From assembly GCA_036365145.1 (NCBI GenBank), contig JAEOAD010001365.1, positions 3,617,001 to 3,681,000 on the forward strand: DNA of 64,000 nucleotides, given 5' to 3'. This DNA comes from Orientallactaga sibirica. Taxonomy: Eukaryota; Chordata; Mammalia; Rodentia; Dipodidae. Of the stretch, positions 33,345 to 43,625 are shown piece by piece. Each line of letters starts with the position of its first letter. Positions within the stretch are counted from its first letter, which is position 1. The notes beneath the pieces are model-generated. The model made no database searches and had not been told where the DNA came from. It saw nothing but the letters and a program-made list of their open reading frames with translations. The position numbers and the translations under genes are program-made.

Positions 33345-33455
33345 AAAGAAGGCTGGAATGTGGCTGAGGGGTAGAATGCTTGCCTAGCATGGGCAAGGTC
33401 CTGGATTCAGTCTCAAACACCACAGTAAATGGATAGATAATTAATAAATAAATCA
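33345..33455 (+). repeat. ID SINE
   Basis: GGCTGGAATGTGGCTGAGGG, GTAGAATGCTTGCCTAGCAT and AAGGTCCTGGATTCAGTC, then an A-rich tail. Confidence 0.75.
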
Positions 33456-33459
33456 AGAC

Positions 33460-34160
33460 TAAGGTGAGAAATAAAAGGCAGATCCAGGAGGCAAAGGAGA
33501 CATTTTTATAAGAGCCAGGAATCTCGGAGAACAAGCTGCCATATTTTTTTTACCCCTCAGGAAAACTCAAGGATGCTTTGCGAAGTTAGAAAAGCTATCT
33601 TGAACTCAACCTCTTTCTAAAAGTTCAAAAAAATTAATTTCACCTTTACACAGTGAACAGCAGGAAAGGGCTCAAGTCATCCTCCATGCAAAGTGATTTT
33701 GAGGAAAGAGAGGGAGAATAAAGAGATGAATAACCTCCCCACAGACAATGAAAAATACATCAGAAAGACATGCCTACAAACAAAAGCTATAACCTAGTTT
33801 CAAAACAAGCACAAAGAAATTAAGCCATTGATATAAGATATGAAGAGACAGTATAAATCCATAAGTAAAAAACTCAGGAACGAAATGACAAATTCAGTAT
33901 GGAGTAGGCTTAAAAGAACTTTTCTTTCCTTCAGAAATTAAACTGGAGAGAATACAAGAATGAATAAACACAACAGATAATGCCTTAGAAGAAATAGAAA
34001 ATGGGAGAAAATGGAAATGTGCAAAAAAAAAAAAAATCAAAGGAGCGAACATGACTCAAAAGATTAAAGAGAAAGTGACAAGTCTTGAAGCTAGGTCAAG
34101 GGATCCGACACACAGAGAATAGAATTCCCTGAGGAAAAAAAACCAAAGCAAGGAAGAGAT
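33460..34160 (+). repeat. Probable L1 5' UTR/ORF1-region fragment
   Basis: A-rich sequence with an L1-like texture on the plus strand (GAAATAGAAAATGGGAGAAA, GAGAGAATACAAGAATGAAT). Short frames only. Assignment is from texture and one or two remembered phrases, so it is tentative. Confidence 0.35.
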
Positions 34161-34162
34161 CA

Positions 34163-34372
34163 AGAGCTGGAGAGATGGCTCAGTGGTTAAGGTGCTTGCC
34201 TACAAAGACAAATGATCTGAGTCCAATTCCCCAGTATCCAATCCCCAGTATGCACAAAGTGATACATGCATCTGGAGTTTGTTTGCAGCAGCTGAGGGGC
34301 CTGGCACACCAATTCTATCTGTCTCTTTACTCTCTATCTCTCTCTGATTGCAAAATAAATAATTTTTTTAAA
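34163..34372 (+). repeat. DIP-like SINE
   Basis: GAGCTGGAGAGATGGCTCAG and the GCATCTGGAGTTTGTTTGCA core, with TC-rich and AAATAAATAA ends. It lies between two L1-like pieces. Confidence 0.9.
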
Positions 34373-34374
34373 GA

Positions 34375-34845
34375 TCTGCTTCCCTCTTTCAGGTGGACAC
34401 AGAACCTGAGGAGAAAATCAGCCCATCGCACCTCAACAGGGCACCAGCTGAAGTCAGAGAGTTATAGGGGAAATGAGCAAGAGTGCTGCTTTGTCAGTGA
34501 ACCTGGTACCGGCACAAGGGCGAAGGAGATAGACACAAAGAACACTCAACCCCTACCAAATCAGATACCCAGAGACACAGAGACTCACAAAACCTTGTCA
34601 CTGAAATAGACCTAAAATGAACCCAACACGGCAAAGGGAAATTCGTGGAAGAGGGGGAAGAAAGATTGTTAGAGCCATGAGTTGGGTCATTATACACAGA
34701 GTCATTGCCTCTCCTGCATAAATGATGATTACCCCCATAAGGCAGAACCACATTACCCATGGGGGGGTAGGGAGAAGGCTAATGATGGTACCATCGTGGC
34801 TGTATATATACTGTATACATAACTAATAAAAAAAATTAAAAAAAA
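34375..34845 (+). repeat. L1 3' end with poly(A)
   Basis: GAGACACAGAGACTCACAAA, AGACCTAAAATGAACCCAAC, GGAAGAGGGGGAAGAAAGAT, TGGCTGTATATATACTGTAT and an AATAAAAAAAATTAAAAAA end. This matches the 3' UTR of a rodent L1 as I remember it. Confidence 0.6.
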
Positions 34846-34849
34846 ATCT

Positions 34850-35580
34850 TTCAGAGACAGTGATCATTGTAACCAAAAGTTTTGCAACTAGGTACCGAAA
34901 TCACACCATGTGCCCAAAATACTTACCTAGAATAACCAACACCGAGGGACAACTTCAGTAAAATGTAAAATTTAGAACCTTAAAGAAAAAAACATCTTTC
35001 AGTATCTAAGTAAAACTAGCATATGATCTATGAGGGATGGAAAATTGGATTCTCGTCAACTTTGGTCACTGCCACATTGTGCCAGAAGGAAATAGAGTAA
35101 CTTACTTGAAAAACTCAAGACATTAACTAAGAGAGTGACTTTAAAATCTAAGGATATGAATAAACTCTTACCAACATGCAAAAATTGCTAAGCAGTGGTC
35201 CAATCCCTCCATCCTGAAGAATTTGCTAGAGAATGAACTTCAGAGAGCCACGGTGATCACAGACACATCTGCCCGAGGTGGCAACCATTAAATACATAGT
35301 GACAGAACTGAGGGTAAGTGACTAAAACGGAAAGTGCATGGTATGGCCTAGCTCTGTGCTCTGACAATATGCATATCGTGCGGCTATTTATAAATTGAGG
35401 AAGAAGAGAATTAGGAAGCCATATGGAACAAAATGAACTGTTTTTCCAGGGTGATGAGGAGGTGACATCCATGTTTAAAGCTGACTACTGTCTGAGTAAT
35501 ACAGATGAAGGAAGTCATCCTGGTCGGATGTTCTAATTCAGTCACCTTCTATGTCTTTGAGAGTGCGTGAGGAGGAGAAA
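34850..35580. other. Unassigned AT-rich sequence
   Basis: May be more old LINE. No clear family word found. Confidence 0.35.
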
Positions 35581-35584
35581 TCCA

Positions 35585-35906
35585 GGTATGTTTTGGTTTG
35601 GATCTGAGATGTCTCCTTCCTTGGTGGTGCTATATTGGGAGGGTCAGGAAACATTGGGAGGGAGAGCCTATGTGTAAAGGTCCCTGGGAACATGACTTTA
35701 AGGTTACACCTGGCCCCTCTTTTCCTCACTTCCTCCTCCTGCTGGGCTGCCCTACTCGGCCTCACCGCAGGCCCAGGACCAACGGAGCCCAGTGACCATG
35801 GACTGGACCCTCTGAATCCCCGAGCTGTGGCAAATCCCCCCTTTGTTTCTGTCATGTGCTTGGTCACGGCCGTGAGAAGGTTGACTAGCACAGGTATATG
35901 AAAGAA
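35585..35906 (+). repeat. MaLR-type LTR
   Basis: TATGTTTTGGTTTGGATCTG, then GAGATGTCTCCTTCCTTGG, then CCATGGACTGGACCCTCTGA, then TTGGTCACGGCCGTGAGAAG, then GTTGACTAGCACAG. Order and 3' end are typical of MaLR LTRs. It explains the open frames on both strands here. Confidence 0.7.
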
Positions 35907-35969
35907 CTTAAGCAATCACCCAGTGATTTTGAATTTGAAATGGAAAAGTCAACATATACTCACTAGCCT

Positions 35970-36115
35970 TTGTTGTTGTTTTTTTCTAGACAGGGTCTAT
36001 GTAGCCCAGGCTAACCCCAGATTCCATATGTAGCTGAGGATGTGTTTGAATGCCTGGTTTTCCTGCCTCTACCTCTCAAGTGCTGGGATTACAGGTTTGT
36101 GCCACAACACCTGAT
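35970..36115 (-). repeat. B1 SINE
   Basis: GACAGGGTCTATGTAGCCCA, AAGTGCTGGGATTACAGG and CCACAACACCTGAT, with an internal short duplication. Confidence 0.75.
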
Positions 36116-36436
36116 TTTTTTTTTTTATTTATTTATTTTTTATTTATTTATTTATTTATTTATTCATGTTGGTTTTTCGAGGTAGGGTCTCACTCTGGCC
36201 AAGGCTGACCTGGAATTAACTATGTAGTCTTAGGGTGGTCTTGAACTCATGGCGATCCTCCTACCTCTGCCTCCCGAGTGTATTTTATTATTTATTTTGA
36301 GAGAGATGTGTGTGCCCTCCTGTGGCGTGTGTGCTTGCTTCACTGCATCTGGCCACATGGGATCTGGAGATTTGAACATGAGTTCTCAGGCTTCACAGGC
36401 AAGTGCTTTAACCACTAGGCAATCTCTCCAGCCCTT
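36116..36436 (-). repeat. (TTTA)n, B1 and DIP-like cluster
   Basis: A (TTTA)n run (to 36165) is followed by a reverse B1 (36168-36281; GGTAGGGTCTCACTCTGGCC) that breaks off at CCTCCCGAGTG. A shortened reverse DIP-like SINE (36282-36436) comes next. The B1 lacks its expected right end (the 5' head), so the DIP-like copy probably replaced or interrupted it. Confidence 0.8.
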
Positions 36437-36439
36437 TTT

Positions 36440-36630
36440 GAACATTTAAAAAATATTTTATTTATTTATTATTCATTTAAGATAGAGGAAAGAATGGGTG
36501 TGCCAAGGCCTGTAGCCACTGCAAATGAACTCCAGATTCATGTGCCACCTTGTGCATCTGGCTTAGTGGGTACTAGGGAATTGAACCTGGGTCCTTAGGC
36601 TTACCTGCCTAAGCCATCTCTCTAGCCACA
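36440..36630 (-). repeat. DIP-like SINE
   Basis: TTTATTTATTATTCATTTAA tail at left, core ACTGCAAATGAACTCCAGAT, head AAGCCATCTCTCTAGCC at right. Confidence 0.85.
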
Positions 36631-36664
36631 CCCCTGACATGTATCAGGTACTTTAAAATGTAAT

Positions 36665-37005
36665 TGCTAGACTTGGAAGATGCTTCAGTGGGTAAAGCAC
36701 TTACCACAAGCATGAGGACCTGACAGGGCAGAGGCCACTTGAATTCAGTTCTTTAGGACCCATGTGGACAGCTAGGAATGGCCACATATGTCTGTAACCT
36801 CAGTTCCCCGTGGAACAAAGATGGGAGAATTGCGAGGACTCATAAAAACTGCAAGCCCAGGGCTGAAGAGATGGCTCAGGGTTAAGGCGCTTGCCTACAA
36901 AGCCTAACAACCCACGTTCAATTCCCCAGTACCCAGGTAAAGCACAAGGTGATGCATGCATCTGAAGTTCGTTTGCAGTAGCTAGAGACCTTGGTGCATA
37001 TCTAT

Positions 37006-37038
<33 letters not shown>

Positions 37039-37172
37039 ACTTGCAAATATATAAGTAAATAAACCACAAGTTCACATCCATAGAGAAGCTCTATCTCAAG
37101 GGAAAACCTGGATGATTGATAAAGGAAGGACATTGGACATCTCTTCTGGCTTCTGCATGCCTGCAAGTGCAT

Positions 37173-37212
<40 letters not shown>

Positions 37213-37251
37213 CACACACACACACACGCATACCCTACACCTACGCATACA

Positions 37252-37289
<38 letters not shown>

Positions 37290-37290
37290 C
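36665..37290 (+). repeat. B4-like SINE split by a DIP-like SINE
   Basis: The B4-like 5' part (36665-36860) has CAGTGGGTAAAGCACTTACC and CACAAGCATGAGGACCTGAC, then a B1-like middle. A DIP-like SINE (36861-37065) interrupts it. The B4-like end resumes with ACATCCATAGAGAAGCTCTA, TCTCTTCTGGCTTCTGCATG and a compound (CA)n of about 110 bp. The insertion splits one element into two pieces. Confidence 0.65.
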
Positions 37291-37324
37291 ACACATACTA
37301 CACAGGCAAAACACCTAAGTGCAG

Positions 37325-37865
37325 GTAGCTTTTAGAGCAGTTGTAGTTTCACAAGCATACTGCCTTCCTCCCACAGACACAAGCCTACCACCATCAGTAC
37401 CCCACCTCAGTATGTCACATGTGCCAACACTGACCAACACCAACCAAAACCCACAGTTTACATTGAGATTCACACGTGGTGTTGCACACTGTGTGGATTT
37501 TGACAAGATGTATATCCCTCAGTACAGAACAGTGTTCAGAACAGTGTCATTACCGCAAACATCCTCCTTGCTCTGCTACTCATTTCACACCCCAGAGTCC
37601 CTGGTCTTGTTCTGTCTCTGGAGTCTTGTCTTTTCCAGAATGCCATGCAGTTTGGAATCATACTGCATGCAGCCTTTTCAGATCAGCTCCTTTCACTTAG
37701 CAACATGTATCTAAGTTTCTTCCAAGTCCTTTCGTGCCTTGATAGCTCATGTCTTTTTTTTTTTTAATTTGGATATTCTGTATTTCAATCTGTTATCAGA
37801 TTTGTCATTTGCATTTTCACAGTCCCTGTCCTGTCTTCTCTGGGCATTTTATCATTTTTGAAAAA
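37325..37865 (-). repeat. L1M-type LINE fragment
   Basis: Reverse L1 with familiar words: GTGTGGATTTTGACAAGATG, GTTTGGAATCATACTGCATG, CAGCCTTTTCAGATCAGCTC, CTTTCACTTAGCAACATGTA and CCTTGATAGCTCATGTC. The 131-codon open frame here is an L1 antisense shadow. Confidence 0.75.
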
Positions 37866-37880
37866 AGACAGAGGATGGAT

Positions 37881-38212
37881 GGTGTGGTGGTTTGAGTCAG
37901 GTGTCCCCATAAACTCATGTGTTCTGAATGCTTGGGCCCCAGCTGATGGCAACTGGGGGGGGGCAGGGTGGAGCCTTACTGCAAGAGGTATGCTACAGGG
38001 GGTGGACCTTGAAGTTTATTAGACTTAACTTGCCAGTGTTAGTCAGCTCACTCTGCTGTGGCAGAGGTGATGCCCAGCCTCTGCTCATGCCACGCTTTCC
38101 CTGGCATCATGAAGCTTCCCCTCAAGACAGAGCCAAAATAAAAACTTTCCTCCCACAAGCTGTTTCTGATCAGGTGTTTTGTCCCAGCAACATGAGGGTA
38201 ACTACAACAGAA
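37881..38212 (+). repeat. MaLR-type LTR
   Basis: TGGTGTGGTGGTTTGAGTCA, GGTGTCCCCATAAACTCATG, then AGAGCCAAAATAAAAACTTT (poly(A)-signal region) and GGTGTTTTGTCCCAGCAACA, ending GTAACTACAACA. Confidence 0.75.
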
Positions 38213-38299
38213 GGATGGATGGATAGATAGATAAATAGATAGAAAGATTCTCCAAAAATATAATCAAGACTTCCTAACAGAAATGAGTGATTGCAAGTT

Positions 38300-38504
38300 T
38301 GAAGTTTTATTTTATTTCTATTTATTTATTTGAGAGAGAGAGAGAGAAAGAGAATGGGTATACCAGGGCCTCCAGCTGCTGCAAATGAACTCCAGATGCA
38401 TGTGCCCCCTTGTGCATCTGGCTTACGTGGGTCCTGGAGAATTGAGCCTGGGTCCCTTGGCATTCCAGGCAAGCACCTTAACCACTAAGCCATCTCTCCA
38501 GCCC
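38300..38504 (-). repeat. DIP-like SINE with 15-bp target duplication
   Basis: Flanked by TGATTGCAAGTTTGAA on the left and TGATTGCAGGTTTGAA on the right, a clear target duplication differing at one base. Full length. Confidence 0.95.
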
Positions 38505-38790
38505 TGATTGCAGGTTTGAAACAGTCCATGTATAAGGTGAGCCTGGAGCATCCTATCATGCCAGTTAGCAAGGTTACTAGGTTACCAGCAGAGACTAAAA
38601 GGTCAGGTCCAAAGAACATGAGAACCATCTGCCGGAGGCTCCCACTGGCCAGACCGAGAACCATTTGTGCATCAATAAAGATTAGAATTGTGATGGATTC
38701 AACCCCATCCAATATGCTGCAGCCTTTCATGCTTAAAGCACTGTCACCTCTCCGAGGATGAAGAACAAATTAAAATCTCTTAAAAATAGT
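38505..38790. other. Unidentified block with overlapping frames
   Basis: Opposed 81-codon frames share about 215 bp here (plus 38516-38761, minus 38485-38730). The DIP-like target duplication at its left edge shows that this sequence was older and continuous before that insertion. It may be a decayed processed pseudogene, but I could not name a parent. Confidence 0.3.
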
Positions 38791-38791
38791 G

Positions 38792-38935
38792 AAGTAGTTG
38801 GGATGCTGTGACTCATGCCTATAAATCCCAGAACTCAGGAAGTGGAGGCAGGAGGATCATGAATTCAAGGCCAATCTGGGCTATGTAATGAGATCCTGTC
38901 TCCAAAAAATAGGGAAAAAACTAGACAAAAAAAGA
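38792..38935 (+). repeat. B1 SINE
   Basis: TGGGATGCTGTGACTCATGC, CCAGAACTCAGGAAGTGG and GAGATCCTGTCTCCAAAAAA. Confidence 0.8.
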
Positions 38936-39014
38936 ATCAAAGCCTTTAGCTTGCTTTTGCAGGTAAACTGTGTCCTTGACCACTGGGTAACACAATAGTA
39001 GGCAGATGGAAGAA

Positions 39015-39015
<1 letters not shown>

Positions 39016-39056
<41 letters not shown>
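39016..39056. repeat. (TC)n microsatellite
   Basis: TC run of about 20 units directly at the 3' end of the RPSA pseudogene, in the place where its poly(A) tail would be expected. Confidence 0.95.
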
Positions 39057-39059
<3 letters not shown>

Positions 39060-40152
39060 CCATTTATTTTCCATCCACATTCCTTCAGTCATACTTCCTA
39101 TGTAGCTTACCACCTCTCAGTGGCTGCCCCTATCCATTCAGTGGCCTGAGAACTGGGAACCGCAGACCAGTCCTCGGTGGCCATCTGGGCACTTTAGTCT
39201 CACTTGGGAAGTGCCAGATAGGCACAGAGGGCAGCTGCCCTCCTGCAAACCACTCTGCCACCGCGGGATGAGCATCAGTGAACTACAGTGCTTGCGCAGT
39301 CCACTCACGCCGCGATCCCTCCACGCTCACAGCAGGGACTCGCTCTTCCTTCTCAATCTCTTCAGGATTTCCGTAGAAGTTGGGATCAGGTATGACACCC
39401 CTCACACGCCATGGGTGCCCACAGGAGATGGTGCTATGCACTCTCAGCACTTCCCACACCAGCACCCACTGAGTGAGCTCCCTTGGCTGTTGCATGGGAT
39501 GCCGATGTCTGCATAGAGCCAAGGAGAGTCTATGTTACACAGAGCAATCACAGGCAGGTCGATGCAAGGGGCCTCAGTGAGAGACTGGGGGTCAGCCCTG
39601 GGAAGGATCACCACCAGAAGACATGGCCCATGGGCTAGAGAGTTGGCTTAGTGGTTAAGGCACTTGTCTGCAAAGCCTATGGACCCAGGTTTGATTCCCC
39701 AGGACCCATGTAAGCCAGATGCACATGGTGGTGCATGCCTCTGGAGTTTGTTTGCAGTGGCTAGAGGCCCTGACACGCCCATTCTCTCTCTTCTCAAATA
39801 AATAAATAAATAAATATTTTTTAAAGTAAGAAGAAGAGGAGGAGGAGGAGAAAGAGATGGCTCTTGGAAGACTGAATCTGGGTGTTAAATGGACAGCAGA
39901 GTGACCTGTTCTTCTGGCAGTGGCAGCTGGCCAGTGTCCCTGGAGGAGTGGAAACTGGCGTAAGCAGAGTTCTCAGTGGTGACAGTGGTGTAAGTTACCA
40001 GCGGATGCTCTCCAGGGTCCTCTTTGGATATAAGATCTAGGTAATGCCAGTCTTCCTTTTGTAGATTGCCGGTCCACCTGGAAATCAAGGTTGGTGCCGC
40101 CTAAGTGGGTTCCTGCTGCAAGGAATTGGAGAACATCAGGGCTTTGGGACAT
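39057..40152 (-). pseudogene. RPSA: RPSA processed pseudogene, interrupted by a SINE
   Basis: RPSA (40S ribosomal protein SA, laminin receptor precursor) is a component of the small ribosomal subunit. This minus-strand copy begins at an ATG ending at 40152. It encodes DVLQFLAAGTHLGGTNLDFQ with about seven codons missing just before, then loses frame. Frame shifts and stops follow. Right of the SINE come remnants of the N-terminal half. Left of the SINE are [13 protein letters not shown] (compare DIAIPCNNKGAHS), [15 protein letters not shown] and NPEEIEKEE, then the ACTGAATGG of the acidic tail. The 3' UTR word GGATGGAAAATAAATGGC ends it. Introns are absent, so it is retrotransposed, and it cannot make RPSA. 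The parent match is from known protein sequence, without a search. Confidence 0.92.
39628..39832 (+). repeat. DIP-like SINE inside the RPSA pseudogene
   Basis: GGGCTAGAGAGTTGGCTTAG through an (AAAT)n tail. It separates the N-terminal and C-terminal halves of the pseudogene, so it arrived after the retrocopy. Possible target duplication around AGAAGACATGGC and AGAAAGAGATGGC, imperfect. Confidence 0.9.
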
Positions 40153-40655
40153 GGTGTGGAAGTTTCTCTTTAAGTTATCATAGAAAATAAGAACCACACC
40201 ACACTTGCAGCCCTGCCTGGGTAGAGAGTTCAGGCCCCTATGTGAAAAGGTAAACTGGAAGGAGAAGAGTATTGTTTTGAAACCCCACGGAATCGACACA
40301 GCGATGTGCCACGCAGCAACAGCTGCTCACACCGCACGGAGACAAGACCCTGCATGCCTCTGCTAAGAAATGGAGAGAGCCCAAGTCTTATCCACCTCTG
40401 AATCCAGCCGTCAACATGCAGGAAATTCAGAGGAGCGTCTTGATGTGCCCCAAGTGTGTAAGTCACAGAATTGAGACAGTGGAAACAACATGTCTGAAGC
40501 CTCGGGTTCTTCAACAGGTCAATTGTAAGGAAAAGAAATGGAAGGAGGGGTACTTGTAGATGCAGAGACTCAAATGACAGAACAAAGCTTTTTTAAAATG
40601 ACAAAACTGCATTCCGTGTCAGTGGAGGTACACTCAGATGATCAAAGCACCAACA
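40153..40655. other. Unassigned sequence upstream of the pseudogene
   Basis: Could include a little of the retrocopy 5' UTR next to the ATG. The rest is unrecognised. Confidence 0.35.
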
Positions 40656-40659
40656 TAGA

Positions 40660-40785
40660 GGGGAATAGATGCCTGTAAGGTGGTACACACCTGTGACCCC
40701 AGTACTCGGGCAACTGAACCAAGACAATCATGAGTTCATGGCCAGCTTGGGCTGTGTAGTGAGACCCTGTCTCACAACACAAACA
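40660..40785 (+). repeat. B1 SINE
   Basis: GGTGGTACACACCTGTGACC, CCAGTACTCGGGCAACTG and GTAGTGAGACCCTGTCTCAC. Confidence 0.78.
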
Positions 40786-40979
40786 AGTGAGAAAAGTCAG
40801 ATGAAGGTTGTTTCACAGGGACCGGAAGCCACAGAGGACTTCTAAGGATGCTACAAAAATTCCATCCCTTGGTCTAAGTGGTGGTTGTTATAGCTCCTGA
40901 AATATGTCCTCCTCCTCCTTTTCCTTCTCCTCCTCCTCATTCTTCAAGACAGTGTCCCACGTAGTCCAAAAAGTATATG

Positions 40980-41410
40980 TTAATGGGTATTAGTCTATTT
41001 TCTGTTGCTATAACAAATACACCAAGCTTGGTGCCTTATAAACCCTACAGTTTTGGAAGCTGAAAATCCAAAATTGAGAAGCCCTCACTGTTTGGCCCCA
41101 GGCAAGGGTCTCCTCTTGTCTCCATCACATCTTGGTGGATAGCACCAGGGTGGGATTGCATGCAGATGAGCAAATCATATGGTGAGACAGGGAGCCAGAG
41201 AGCGGGCAGGGGCTAAGTCTTAGAAAATAGCCCTCTTAAGAGAAATAACCAAGGCCCACAAGAGCTACTTGAATCCCTACCAAGGACCTCCAAGGGTACT
41301 TCTCCCAGTGACCTAATCAACTCCTATTAGGCCCCACCTGTAAAGGTCCCATCACCTCTCAACTTTCCACACCGGGCCTTCTAACACATGAACCTCTGAG
41401 GGATTAACTC
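40980..41410 (-). repeat. MaLR-type LTR
   Basis: TGGGTATTAGTCTATTTTCT, GTTGCTATAACAAATACACC, then TCCAAGGGTACTTCTCCCAG, CTAATCAACTCCTATTAGGC and TAACACATGAACCTCTGAGG. A reversed MaLR LTR. Confidence 0.7.
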
Positions 41411-41619
41411 CATGCAAACCAAAGCCATGGGGTTCATTCTGCTGTGGGGAGTTGACGATTCCTTTAATTCTATCATGCTACTGTGTGTCAGGCACAGAGT
41501 GGGCCTGGCCAGTGGACATCACCATGTCTACCCTTGCAGTTTCTGGAAGGAGACAGAGATTCCCTCGTTCAAGCAAAAACAAAGGGAGATTAAATCCCAT
41601 TTCTCTCAGGTAACCCTCC

Positions 41620-41840
41620 TCACTACCAGTTTAAGTACAGTAAACCCATTTGATGAGTGTCCCCCAGGAAGCATAAACTTTATTTCATTGCATCATATAA
41701 TCCCCTGTAATGGAAAACCAGTAATGAGGATGGGCAACAGCAGGTGCAAAAGGCGGTTTTGCATCAATAGAACATTCAATTCTAATTAATCTCTTCACAG
41801 CCAACATAATTGAGTCATCGCAGGGACCACCAGACTCACC
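41620..41840. promoter_or_regulatory. Candidate conserved noncoding element
   Basis: Unique AT-rich stretch with AACATTCAATTCTAATTAAT, TTCATTGCATCATATAATCC and AACATAATTGAGTCATCG (an AP-1-like TGAGTCA). No repeat similarity. Confidence 0.35.
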
Positions 41841-42110
41841 CCTCAGCACTACCTCACCATTGCTTTTGACAGCCCCGCCTTCCCACGGCTGTGCTGGAAT
41901 TGGTCTGGAGACAAAGGGAAAAGGAGGGCTGATAACCATCTCAGGCGCTGTGGGTTTGCAGCGAGTTCTTTATTTCCATCACAAAGTTATTGCTGACATC
42001 CAAGGCCCCCGAGCTGAGTCTCAGAGGCCTTCCCTCAGTATGTAAATAGCATCCTGTTTGGTTATTTATTTCTTAGCTCTCCTTTTTCCTCCTCTGCCCC
42101 AAGGGGTCTT

Positions 42111-42137
42111 TTTGTTGTTGTTGTTGTTGTTGTTGTT
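42111..42137. repeat. (TTG)n microsatellite
   Basis: Nine TTG units. Confidence 0.95.
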
Positions 42138-42179
42138 TCTGAAGACATCACAAGGGCCACGGCTCTCTTTGCTATCCCA

Positions 42180-42545
42180 GCACTCTCCACTTTAGCAGCA
42201 TAAGAAAGAGTTATGAGGCAGGCGAGTGCCCGTGCCCTGTGCATGGGTATATGTCTTGTCGGCCTTTCCAGTCTCCCAGGTGGAGAGGATAATTCATGCA
42301 TGGGTGACAGCCAGTTTAAAAGCCGTCCCTGTGAAGCCACAAGGAAATGTGCAGACTTCATAAACTCCCAATATTGCCTCATCTGATCTATTTCCTTCAT
42401 TGCTTTCTTCCCCTGATATTAAACGGCGAGCATCTTTAGCATTGAACAAAGTTGTGGCAGCCTAATGCTCCGAGTAGCTCCGTTAATTAAAATGCTCCCT
42501 CCATGCTGGCTTCTAATAGGCTTTACTCCTAGCAAATGCAAGTAC
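42180..42545. promoter_or_regulatory. Candidate conserved noncoding element
   Basis: Unique block with GGATAATTCATGCATGGGTG, TGATATTAAACGGCGAGCAT and CTCCGTTAATTAAAATGC. It is flanked by a poly(A) run at about 42561. Homeodomain-type TTAATTAA and kept CpGs make it look constrained. This is inference only. Confidence 0.4.
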
Positions 42546-42704
42546 ACAAAAATCCAGCCAAAAAAAAAAAAAAAAACAGACTTCCTGCCAACCATGAGCA
42601 ACAAGCGCCTAGCAGAGACAAGGTGGGGTCCTGTCCACCAGAGAACAAACCCAGTCCCATAAGGTCCTCAATCCCTTCCAAGGGCTTTCAACAATACTAT
42701 TCCC

Positions 42705-42910
42705 TTGAGCTGGGGAGATGGTTCAGCCATTAAAGGCACTTGCTTGCAAATCCTTGATGGCCCAGGTTCGATTCCCCAGGACCCATGTAAGCCAGATGCA
42801 CAAAGTGGCACCTGCATCTGGAATTCATTTGCAATAGCAAGAGGTCCCTGATCTGCCCATTCTCTCTCTCTCTCTCTCTCTGTCCTTGCAAATAAATAGC
42901 ATATTTAAAA
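42705..42910 (+). repeat. DIP-like SINE
   Basis: GAGCTGGGGAGATGGTTCAG, CAGGTTCGATTCCCCAGGAC and a TC run with AAATAAATAG. Confidence 0.9.
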
Positions 42911-43436
42911 AAGAGAAGAAAAGAAAATTCGCATCCACCCGTTGATGTTCCGGAGTCCTTTCTCCCACTTTCATCCCTGGGAGAATTAAGACAACAGTGA
43001 GACCCGGAAGGAAGCCAGCAGACTGACTCGAAGTGAGGCTTGCAATGGACCAGGTGATGTACCTTGTCACCTCAGCTTGGGTTCTTTAGTAGAGTTCAAG
43101 GTCAGAGGAAGAAAGGGCTGTATGTTAAGGCTTGTTCTCTTCCCAGGTGTTCATTTCCATTGAAGACTTTGAGATGATACTGTATTCCGGGGCAAATTCC
43201 TCTTTTTATAGATATGCCTCATTGCCAGATTCCTCATGTAACCAACCCCTGCGAGTCACCAGGCACCTGCTCCCATGTGTGACCCACAGGGCTGCCTCTT
43301 CTCGCTCCTGCTGGGAGTGGTGGGTGTTCCCTGCTGCCCTGGTCCCTGCTGCCTTCTCCTCTCTTCTTCTCCAGACTCTGGCTGCATTTCCCCTTCAGCT
43401 GCTCTATGGGCTGGATATAAAAGGGACAGAAGTCTC

Positions 43437-43438
<2 letters not shown>

Positions 43439-43472
<34 letters not shown>

Positions 43473-43625
43473 TATTTTGGTTTTTCGAGGTAGGGTCTCA
43501 CTCTGGCCCTGCCTGACATGGAATTCGCTATGTAGTCTCAGGCTGGCCTTGAACTCATGGCGATCCTCCTACCTCTGCCTCCCTGAGTGCTGGGATTAAA
43601 GGTGTGTGCCACCACGCCTGGAGAC
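43439..43625 (-). repeat. B1 SINE with (ATT)n tail and target duplication
   Basis: The word GACAGAAGTCT occurs both left of the (TTA)n tail and right of the B1 head (ACCACGCCTGG). Young, full-length copy. The tail has evolved into an ATT microsatellite. Confidence 0.93.

Noticed and set aside
37319..37714. 131-codon plus-strand frame
   Set aside because: The nucleotide sequence matches an old L1 in reverse orientation.
39973..40299. 108-codon minus-strand frame as a working RPSA-like gene
   Set aside because: Only the first part matches RPSA. The frame then shifts and a SINE splits the rest, so it is a pseudogene.
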